Origin: Parabacteroides chongii
GTDB taxonomy: Bacteria; Bacteroidota; Bacteroidia; Bacteroidales; Tannerellaceae
Reading direction: 5' to 3'
Assembly: GCF_029581355.1 (NCBI RefSeq)
Contig: NZ_CP120849.1
Location: 1,706,501 to 1,770,500 of the forward strand
Length of the DNA stretch: 64,000 nt
Shown: positions 8,282-15,674 of the stretch, in pieces
Layout: the number at the start of each line of letters is the position of its first letter
Position numbering within the stretch: position 1 is the first letter of the stretch
Position numbers and translations under genes: made by a program
Notes under the pieces: generated by a model
The model's input: the letters and a program-made list of their open reading frames with translations, nothing else
Database searches by the model: none
What the model was told of the DNA's origin: nothing

Positions 8282-9787
8282 ATGGCTGGAGGAATGAAGC
8301 GGCTCGCAGGAGAGACTGCGATTTATGGCGTTAGCAGTATTGTAGGGAAATTCCTGAACTGGATGCTCGTGCCGATGTATACGCGTGTACTGGCAACGGA
8401 GAGTGATTTTGGGATCGTTACGAATTTATATGCCTGGACGGCGTTGTTGATGGTTATACTTACTTATGGGATGGAAACGGGATTTTTCCGTTTTATGAAT
8501 AAGAAGGAAATAACGCTTCCGATGCGGGTATATGCTACCACTTTGTTTAGTATAGCTTCCACTTCCGTTCTGTTCCTGGTGATCATTTTTAATGCCTTGC
8601 ATCCTATCAGTAATTCTTTGGGATATGCTTCGAATCCGGAATTTGTCGGAATGATGGCGGCTATTGTAGCGATAGATGCCTTTTGCTGTATCCCGTTTGC
8701 TTTTCTGAGATATCAGGGAAAAGCGGTTCGTTTTGCCTCTATAAAGCTGTTCAATATTTTTTTAAATATTATCCTGGTTCTTTTCTTTTTAATAGTTTGT
8801 CCGTGGTTATCCGATCATCTTCCGGCTTTGGTTAATTGGTTTTATATGCCCGATTACCAGGTCGGTTATATCTTTATTGCTAATGTGATAACTTCGGTGG
8901 TAACCTTTGTTTTGCTTATTCCGGATATGGTTCCGGGGTTGCGTGAAAAAGCCAGTTTCGTTTTGCTCCGTCAAATGCTCAAATACTCTTTCCCAATATT
9001 GATCTTGGGAATAGCCGGTATCTTTAACCAGACGGCAGATAAGATATTATTTCCTTTTCTGTTTGAAGATAAGGAGTTGGCAAATACACAGCTGGGAATA
9101 TATGGTGCCTGCTTTAAAATAGCTGTTGTACTGGTGATGTTTACCCAGGCGTTCCGCTATGCTTATGAGCCATTCATCTTTGCGAAGAATAAGGATGATG
9201 ACAGCAAGAAGTCCTATTCGGAAGCGATGAAGTATTTCATTATTTTTTCATTGATCATATTCCTGGGAGTCATGTTCTATATCGATATATTAAAGCATTT
9301 TGTGGCAGAAGCTTATTATCCGGGATTACGTGTGGTACCTATCGTTATGTTGGGTGAATTATTTTTCGGTATTTATTTCAATCTTTCGTTTTGGTATAAA
9401 TTGATTGATCAAACCCAGTGGGGAGCTTATTTCTCAACGATCGGGTGTATAGCTACGATTCTGATTATTGTATTCTTTGCTCCAACATACGGATATATGG
9501 CTTGTGCATGGGCCTCTTTTGCCAGTAATCTGATCATGATGCTTCTTTCATATCTTATCGGCCAGAAGAAATTCCCGATACAATACGATCTTAAATCCGC
9601 AGCTATCTATTCTGTTTTAGCCGTCGCTTTCTATCTCGCCGGCATGTTGCCGACGATAGAATCGGAGTTTTTGCGTTTAGGATACCGTACTTTGCTGCTT
9701 TGTCTGTTTGTCGGTATCGTGGTGAAACGTGATTTGCCGTTACAGGAATTACCCTATGTCGGACGTTATTTTGGGAAAAAGAAATAG
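8282..9787 (+). CDS. Polysaccharide flippase (Wzx/MVF-type oligosaccharide translocase)
   Basis: A 501-residue protein with about 12-14 hydrophobic segments and the N terminus typical of the polysaccharide-export branch of the MOP superfamily (LAGETAIYGVSSIVGKFLNW, then MYTRVLATESDFGIVTNLYA). It would flip a lipid-linked oligosaccharide across the inner membrane for surface polysaccharide or glycan assembly. It starts 38 bp after ruvB on the same strand and may be co-transcribed. No glycosyltransferases are adjacent, so the glycan it serves is unknown. Confidence 0.86.
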   Translation: MAGGMKRLAGETAIYGVSSIVGKFLNWMLVPMYTRVLATESDFGIVTNLYAWTALLMVILTYGMETGFFRFMNKKEITLPMRVYATTLFSIASTSVLFLVIIFNALHPISNSLGYASNPEFVGMMAAIVAIDAFCCIPFAFLRYQGKAVRFASIKLFNIFLNIILVLFFLIVCPWLSDHLPALVNWFYMPDYQVGYIFIANVITSVVTFVLLIPDMVPGLREKASFVLLRQMLKYSFPILILGIAGIFNQTADKILFPFLFEDKELANTQLGIYGACFKIAVVLVMFTQAFRYAYEPFIFAKNKDDDSKKSYSEAMKYFIIFSLIIFLGVMFYIDILKHFVAEAYYPGLRVVPIVMLGELFFGIYFNLSFWYKLIDQTQWGAYFSTIGCIATILIIVFFAPTYGYMACAWASFASNLIMMLLSYLIGQKKFPIQYDLKSAAIYSVLAVAFYLAGMLPTIESEFLRLGYRTLLLCLFVGIVVKRDLPLQELPYVGRYFGKKK

Positions 9788-9798
9788 TTCCCGAATAT

Positions 9799-11868
9799 TT
9801 ATTCCGGTTTGAGGGGGAGCGTCAGGATGATACGTAGGCCGGTTGTATAATCGGGGTCTACGTAAATCTTACCTTTCATACGGTGTGCAATCTGCCGGCA
9901 GAGGTATAATCCCAATCCGGAACCTGGAACGAAATCGTCTGCTTTGGTGAACCGCTCGAATATCCATTCACGTTGGTCAGGGGAAATGCCACAACCGGTG
10001 TCTGTGATCTCAACTACCATCCGGTTCTGTTCCTCTTCTGCTTTGTAAGCAAGGGTAATGTGTCCCTTGTCGGTGAATTTATTCGCATTGTTCAACAGGT
10101 GGGACAGGATGAGGCTGAAATGGTTTGCATTGGTGTAAGCCATATCTTTTTGCCGGTCGCCTTCGATCTGGTATTCAATATCCTCTTTTCCGTTAAGCCT
10201 CTTCAATTGTTCCATTTCACAAGAGCAAAGCAGGTGGATATTGACCGGTGATAATGATAATTCTTCCTTATTACTGTCCAGTTGGGCAATTTCCAGAACA
10301 CTGTTCATCATGGAAGTGATGTGGTTGCAATTCTCGAAAATGATTTTGCTGAATTCCTGTTTTTCTTCGGCTGTAATATCTTCTTCCGTGATCAGGTCGG
10401 CAAATCCGTTGATCGCATTCAATGGTGTCCGGACCTCATGACACATGTTTTTAATGAAAGCATTTTTCATCCGCTCACTTTCCTGGGCTTTCTCGCTGGC
10501 AAGGATTACTTGTAGGTTAGATTCTTGCAGTTTTATATATAAAGCTTTAATTTTCCATAAGCGAAATGCGACAAAAATGGCAAAACTGACGGCCAGGATG
10601 AATAAAGACAGGAACATATAGAGTTGATTTCTGCTCTTTTGCAGATCGATTTCCAATGCTTTCTTTTCAATGACCAGTTCATCTACCCGTTTTTTGATTT
10701 CCAGGTCTTCCAGCTTCTCGTTCATGTTCCTGATCCGTGTAGAGTCCAGCAACAGGGTATATTCTTTTTGAGCCTGATAAGCATCCTTATAAAGATGAAG
10801 GCTGTCGAGCATATCTATTTTATCCTTCAGAGTCGATATGATATGATCGGACAGGTCAATTTTGAAGTCAGCTGTACGGAAATAATGCATGACGGAATCG
10901 CAATATTGTGTGGCTTTCAAGAGTTGATCTGTTGTCCGGTAATAATTAAGCGATGTGAAAAGTCGATCGTAATCTGCAGAAAAGGGGGCATCTTCAGGAT
11001 ATTGCCTGTTCAAGTCCATAAAATGCTGATAATAGGAAGTTGCCATATCTTTACCGAATGTTTTAGCGGTACAAGCCAGACAGGAATAGGCATTGAGCAG
11101 ATGTCGTTTGGTTACATAAGGACGCTTTTTCATCTCTTTTGTTTCTGCATATTCTTTTTGCATGTAAAGATACTGAAAGGCGTATTTGGCCTGGTCTGTC
11201 GGATCAAGTGAATAGAGCGTCAGGAGGTTAAACGTGTTCAGGCGGAACAGATAAGAATATTGCAGCGGGATATTTTCAGAAAGTGTTATAACCTCTTTAA
11301 AGCGTGTACAGATATCGTTATGCAATTTTTCTTCATTACCCGGTTCTTCGCGGTTGCTGTATGCCATTCCCAACAGGTAATTGATGGACATTTTTTCCAG
11401 TGGTGACAAATCTTTGTCTGTTTCCAGTTTAAGCTGGTATTGTTCTATCAACTTTTTTCTGCTTTCCCCTTCTGTATAAAAGACGACACGTACATCGATG
11501 ATCGTTTGCATATAAGTAACCAAAAAATCGCGTGCTTTCCCTTTCAGTTCGCGTTTTGCCTCGTCCATGTAGACATCGGTACTGTCTTTGATGTCGTTGT
11601 TGACGTAGAAACGAAGAATTTCAGTAAGAGCTGCTTCTTTATAGTAATCGTCGTTCTCGGCAATAGCTTCTTTATAAAGTTCTTTGGCATAGTTGACTTG
11701 TTCCTCTTGACGGGAGATATCCATTAGGTTAGTCAGTATTTCCAGCTTTTCCCGGGCGGAGGTTACTGATTTTAAACCAGCGTTTAAGATTTCTTTAGTC
11801 GCAGAATTATTAGCTACGACAGACAGGACGTAACTAAGCAGATATATAAGAATTAAGTAGCGTTTCAT
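9799..11868 (-). CDS. Membrane histidine kinase with periplasmic TPR-like sensor
   Basis: 689 residues. A signal peptide (MKRYLILIYLLSYVLSVVA) leads to an alpha-helical, TPR-like periplasmic region (about 25-400) with a coiled-coil stretch before one transmembrane helix (LYMFLSLFILAVSFAIFVAF, about 413-432). The kinase follows: HisKA with His477 in CHEVRTPLN, N box LLNNANKF, G1 DTGCGIS, F box IFERFTK and G2 GSGLGLYL. No receiver or DNA-binding domain is fused and no response regulator gene is adjacent, so the partner is unknown. A TAACTTTG -7 box lies at 11923-11930. It is transcribed toward the flippase gene and ends 11 bp from it. Confidence 0.92.
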   Translation of the reverse strand: MKRYLILIYLLSYVLSVVANNSATKEILNAGLKSVTSAREKLEILTNLMDISRQEEQVNYAKELYKEAIAENDDYYKEAALTEILRFYVNNDIKDSTDVYMDEAKRELKGKARDFLVTYMQTIIDVRVVFYTEGESRKKLIEQYQLKLETDKDLSPLEKMSINYLLGMAYSNREEPGNEEKLHNDICTRFKEVITLSENIPLQYSYLFRLNTFNLLTLYSLDPTDQAKYAFQYLYMQKEYAETKEMKKRPYVTKRHLLNAYSCLACTAKTFGKDMATSYYQHFMDLNRQYPEDAPFSADYDRLFTSLNYYRTTDQLLKATQYCDSVMHYFRTADFKIDLSDHIISTLKDKIDMLDSLHLYKDAYQAQKEYTLLLDSTRIRNMNEKLEDLEIKKRVDELVIEKKALEIDLQKSRNQLYMFLSLFILAVSFAIFVAFRLWKIKALYIKLQESNLQVILASEKAQESERMKNAFIKNMCHEVRTPLNAINGFADLITEEDITAEEKQEFSKIIFENCNHITSMMNSVLEIAQLDSNKEELSLSPVNIHLLCSCEMEQLKRLNGKEDIEYQIEGDRQKDMAYTNANHFSLILSHLLNNANKFTDKGHITLAYKAEEEQNRMVVEITDTGCGISPDQREWIFERFTKADDFVPGSGLGLYLCRQIAHRMKGKIYVDPDYTTGLRIILTLPLKPE

Positions 11869-11922
11869 TATTTATATAGATATTAAAATGAACTCTTGTC
11901 GTAAAATGTGATTGCTCATTCG

Positions 11923-11930
11923 CAAAGTTA
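11923..11930 (-). promoter_or_regulatory. Predicted -7 box of the histidine kinase gene
   Basis: The minus strand reads TAACTTTG 54 bp before the ATG at 11868, giving a leader of about 45 nt. Confidence 0.45.
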
Positions 11931-12011
11931 ATTGAAAATCAACAATTCTTTTAATTTTGAACAACTTATTCTTGTTCACACTTCTTATTTTTTATTTCGA
12001 TATACAATTTC

Positions 12012-12019
12012 TATCTTTG
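12012..12019 (+). promoter_or_regulatory. Predicted -7 box of the DUF389-DPP7 operon
   Basis: TATCTTTG 53 bp before the ATG at 12073. It faces away from the kinase promoter at 11923-11930, making 11869-12072 a divergent promoter region. Confidence 0.5.
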
Positions 12020-12072
12020 CACGATTAAGGTGAGGCTATTAGTCGGAGTATTTATAAATACAAGTTAGTGGG

Positions 12073-13431
12073 ATGGAAAAAGGAGTGTTACACAAGCAAA
12101 TACGCGACTTCTTTGTTCGTAATTTTGACGTTCGCCAAGAGAAAGAAAATGAACTGGAAACAGTTGAATCTATAAAGAAAGGTATTGAGTTTAAAGGTAC
12201 TAATCTTTGGGTTTTGATCTTTGCAACATTTGTCGCTTCATTGGGGTTGAATACCAACTCTACTGCGGTGATTATCGGTGCGATGTTAATCTCTCCGTTG
12301 ATGGGACCTATTATGGGATTCGGTCTTGGATTGGGTATCTATGACTTTGAACTGATCAAGCGCTCTTTCCGTAATTTTCTGACAGCAACTGTCTTTAGTG
12401 TAATCACTTCAACCTTGTTTTTTCTGATCTCACCAATCAGTGAGGCACAAAGTGAATTGTTGGCGCGTACGCAACCGACCGTGTATGATGTCCTGATCGC
12501 TTTCTTCGGTGGATTGGCGGGAATTGTTGCCAGTTCTACCAAAAGTAAGGGAAATGTGATTCCGGGTGTGGCTATCGCAACGGCGTTGATGCCTCCGCTT
12601 TGTACGGCGGGTTTCGGATTGGCAAGTGGTAATCTGTATTATTTCTTCGGAGCTTTTTATCTCTATTTCATCAATACGGTATTTATCAGCCTGGCTACTT
12701 TCGTGGTTGTCCGGCTTTTGAAATACCCTAAAAAGGTGTTCCTGGATAAGCAACGTGAGAAAGTGGTGACGCGCTATGTCGGTGTGATCGTATTTTTCAC
12801 GATCGTTCCCAGTCTTTTCTTAAGTTATAACCTGATCCGTTCCAGTTATTTCAATGACCGGGTTACCAATTTCGTATCGGAAGAGCTGGCGTTCCCGAAT
12901 ACGCAGATATTAAGCAAAACGGTGACAAATACCAGTGAGAAGCAGGAGGTGAAGGTCGTATTGATCGGTGAAAACGTGCCGGACCCGATGATCGAAATAG
13001 CACGGAGCCGGCTTCGCAAATATGGACTGAAAGATGTTTCATTAGTTGTCCAGCAAGGTTTTGGACAGGAAGCCACAGATATAAATGAACTGAAAAGCAT
13101 GTTGATGCAGGATCTTTATAAGAATAGTGAAGAAGTTTTACGTGTACAGTCCATACAGATCGATTCGTTGAAAAAGACGGTCGACCGTTATAAAAATGCT
13201 TCACGTATCACATCCGAACTGATCCCGGAAATGAAAGTATTATTTCCGGCCGTTCTCGAAGCCTCCTGTTCGAATACCTATATTATGACTACCGACAGCA
13301 TGAAGCAGGATACGGTTATGTTGGTTTACCTGAAAAGTAAAGAACGTATCAATGAAAAAGAACAACAAAAAATACGGGAGTGGTTGGAGGCCCGTGTGAA
13401 TGCAAAGAATATCAAATTACTAATCGAATAA
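12073..13431 (+). CDS. DUF389 family integral membrane protein
   Basis: 452 residues. After a basic N terminus (about 1-45) comes the conserved hydrophobic DUF389 core (about 50-260) with the hallmark AVIIGAMLISPLMGPIMGFG and PGVAIATALMPPLCTAGFG, followed by a soluble C-terminal half (about 270-452) with predicted coiled coil around QIDSLKKTVDRYKNA. The family is widespread and biochemically uncharacterised; the repeated Gly/Pro-rich half-helices resemble a transporter core, which is inference. It ends 9 bp before the DPP7-type peptidase gene and the two probably form an operon. Confidence 0.88.
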   Translation: MEKGVLHKQIRDFFVRNFDVRQEKENELETVESIKKGIEFKGTNLWVLIFATFVASLGLNTNSTAVIIGAMLISPLMGPIMGFGLGLGIYDFELIKRSFRNFLTATVFSVITSTLFFLISPISEAQSELLARTQPTVYDVLIAFFGGLAGIVASSTKSKGNVIPGVAIATALMPPLCTAGFGLASGNLYYFFGAFYLYFINTVFISLATFVVVRLLKYPKKVFLDKQREKVVTRYVGVIVFFTIVPSLFLSYNLIRSSYFNDRVTNFVSEELAFPNTQILSKTVTNTSEKQEVKVVLIGENVPDPMIEIARSRLRKYGLKDVSLVVQQGFGQEATDINELKSMLMQDLYKNSEEVLRVQSIQIDSLKKTVDRYKNASRITSELIPEMKVLFPAVLEASCSNTYIMTTDSMKQDTVMLVYLKSKERINEKEQQKIREWLEARVNAKNIKLLIE

Positions 13432-13440
13432 ATATAAAGA

Positions 13441-15582
13441 ATGAATTTTATGAAGAAGGTATGGGCAGTTTTACTGCTTCTGATTGCTGCAGGCCAGGTA
13501 TATGCCGATGAGGGTATGTGGGTTCTGAAGGAATTAAACAAACAGAACCTGGCGAGGATCAAGGAACTTGGATTTGTTCCGTCCTACAAGCAGCTCTACA
13601 GTGAAACTGACCCGTGTGTGGCCAATGCTGTTGTGATTTTTGGTGGCGGATGTACCGGTATTACCGTATCGGAAGAGGGATTGGTCTTTACCAATCATCA
13701 CTGTGGTTTCGGCTCGATCCAGCAGTTGAGTAGTGTTGAACATGATTATCTGAAAGATGGTTTTGTTTCGCAGAGTAAGGAAGAAGAGTTGCCCGTTCCG
13801 GGTTTGAGTGTCCGATACCTGCGTGAGACAGTGGATGTCAGTGACCGTATCAACGGTGAAATCGCGAATATTGAAGAAGAATATCTGCGTTTGGCTGCTG
13901 CCGATTCTATCGGACAGGTAATCTGCGACTCTATCGGCAATACGGAATTTCAGTCGGCAGACGTGATCCCTTTCTACAATAATAACAAGTATTTCCTGGT
14001 TGTTTACGATGTATTCAACGATGTTCGTATGGTGTTTGCTCCGCCCAGTTCTGTCGGAAAGTTCGGTGGCGATACGGATAACTGGATGTGGCCGCGTCAT
14101 ACGGGTGATTTCTCTGTATTCCGTGTGTATGCCGATGGCAATAATAAACCGGCAGAATACAGCAAAGACAACAAGCCGTACAGTCCTAAATATGTAGCGG
14201 AAGTATCTCTGCAGGGCTATCAGGATAAAGACTATGCGATGACGATCGGTTTTCCGGGAAGTACGGACCGCTATCTGAGTTCATGGGGCGTAAAACAGCG
14301 TATCGAAGACAGCAATAAACCGCGTATCGAGGTGCGTGGCGTGAAGCAGGCTATTTGGAAAGAAGCTATGTTGGCCAGCGATGAAGTTCGCATTAAATAT
14401 GCATCTAAATATGCAGGAAGTTCCAACTATTGGAAGAACTCGATCGGTATGAACCGCGGTTTGGCTAACCTGAACGTGATAGACCGTAAGAAGGAAGAAG
14501 AAGCTGCTTTTGCAGCCTGGGTTGCTCAGACACCGGAGCGTAAAGAAAAATATGGAGAAGTACTGGAATTATTGGAAAAAGGATATACTTCGACAGATGA
14601 ATACAGAAATGTTTCCACTTATTTGTCTGAAGCATTTGTGAGCGGTACTGAAATAGTGCGTCTGGCACGTATGGTTCAGGGAGTGGATGTAAATGGTTCT
14701 ACTCCGGAAGAGATAGACAGCATTCTGCAGGATAAGATCCAGCCGTTCTTTAAGGATTATGATGCTACGCTCGATCAGAAAGTACTGGCAGCCATGATGC
14801 AGGTAGTGAAAGAACGTGTTCCTGCCCAGTATCTGCCGGATATCTATCAGAAGATCGATAAAAAGTATAAGGGCAATTATGCTAAATATGCAGCAGATGT
14901 CTTTAAAAAGACTTCCTTGCTATCATACGACAAGATCGAGAAGATGCTGAAAGATCCTAAACTGTATGCGAAACTGAAAAAAGATCCGGCAGCCGAACTG
15001 AGCTTGTCTACGCTGATTTCTTTATTCGAATTGCAGCAGTTTATGGGTGATGCCCATTTCGAAATCGCTAAAGGCGAGCGTCTGTATTTTGCCGGACTGA
15101 AAGAGATGTATCCGGAAAAGGCCCTTTCTTCGGATGCGAACTTCACTATGCGTTTGAGCTACGGTTCCATCGGCGGTTACCGTCCGTATGATGCTGCCTG
15201 GTATGATTATTACTCTACAGAAAAAGGTATTCTTGAAAAAGAGAATCCGGAAGATGACGAATTTTGGGTTCAGCCGGAAATCCTGGATCTGATCCGCAGC
15301 AAAGACTTCGGTCAGTATGCCAATGAAAACGGCGAATTACAGCTTTGCTTCTTAACGAACAACGATATTACCGGTGGAAACTCAGGAAGCCCTGTATTCG
15401 ATAAAAACGCCCGTTTGATCGGTCTTGCTTTCGATGGAAACTGGGAAGCGATGAGTGGCGATATCGCATTCGAACCGGACTTGCAGCGTTGTATCGCAGT
15501 AGATATCCGTTATGTCCTTTACATGATCGACAAATGGGGAAAATGCCCGCGCTTGATCAAGGAATTGCAGCTGGTTAGATAA
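13441..15582 (+). CDS. dpp7: S46 dipeptidyl-peptidase, DPP7 type
   Basis: 713 residues, the usual S46 length. A signal peptide (about 1-22, ending QVYA) sends it to the periplasm, where it removes N-terminal dipeptides from oligopeptides. The chymotrypsin-like triad is visible: His in TNHHCGFG (86/87), Asp in GGDTDNWMWP (211/213) and Ser648 in GGNSGSP. Eighteen residues after the Ser is Gly666 (LAFDGNWE). In Porphyromonas enzymes this position is Gly in DPP7 (hydrophobic P1) and Arg in DPP11 (acidic P1), so DPP7-type specificity is predicted. Its mate upstream is the DUF389 gene. A bidirectional terminator follows. Confidence 0.94.
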   Translation: MNFMKKVWAVLLLLIAAGQVYADEGMWVLKELNKQNLARIKELGFVPSYKQLYSETDPCVANAVVIFGGGCTGITVSEEGLVFTNHHCGFGSIQQLSSVEHDYLKDGFVSQSKEEELPVPGLSVRYLRETVDVSDRINGEIANIEEEYLRLAAADSIGQVICDSIGNTEFQSADVIPFYNNNKYFLVVYDVFNDVRMVFAPPSSVGKFGGDTDNWMWPRHTGDFSVFRVYADGNNKPAEYSKDNKPYSPKYVAEVSLQGYQDKDYAMTIGFPGSTDRYLSSWGVKQRIEDSNKPRIEVRGVKQAIWKEAMLASDEVRIKYASKYAGSSNYWKNSIGMNRGLANLNVIDRKKEEEAAFAAWVAQTPERKEKYGEVLELLEKGYTSTDEYRNVSTYLSEAFVSGTEIVRLARMVQGVDVNGSTPEEIDSILQDKIQPFFKDYDATLDQKVLAAMMQVVKERVPAQYLPDIYQKIDKKYKGNYAKYAADVFKKTSLLSYDKIEKMLKDPKLYAKLKKDPAAELSLSTLISLFELQQFMGDAHFEIAKGERLYFAGLKEMYPEKALSSDANFTMRLSYGSIGGYRPYDAAWYDYYSTEKGILEKENPEDDEFWVQPEILDLIRSKDFGQYANENGELQLCFLTNNDITGGNSGSPVFDKNARLIGLAFDGNWEAMSGDIAFEPDLQRCIAVDIRYVLYMIDKWGKCPRLIKELQLVR

Positions 15583-15618
15583 CGAGTTTGTGATTCGTTT
15601 GTAAAAAACTAAGAATAT

Positions 15619-15660
15619 AAAAATGGCGCAGATCATTCAATGATGATTTGCGCCATTTTT
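15619..15660. terminator. Bidirectional intrinsic terminator
   Basis: A perfect 12-bp stem AAAAATGGCGCA / TGCGCCATTTTT with a smaller inner hairpin. It has an A tract on one side and a T tract on the other, so it serves both the convergent dpp7 gene (plus) and the GH2 gene ending PUL A (minus). Confidence 0.85.
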
Positions 15661-15674
15661 ATATCAGCAAATAT

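Noticed and set aside
10624..11211. 195-codon plus-strand frame within the histidine kinase gene
   Set aside because: Antisense shadow; rich in Phe/Ile/Cys as expected from reverse-complementing Lys/Asp/Ala-rich TPR coding sequence.
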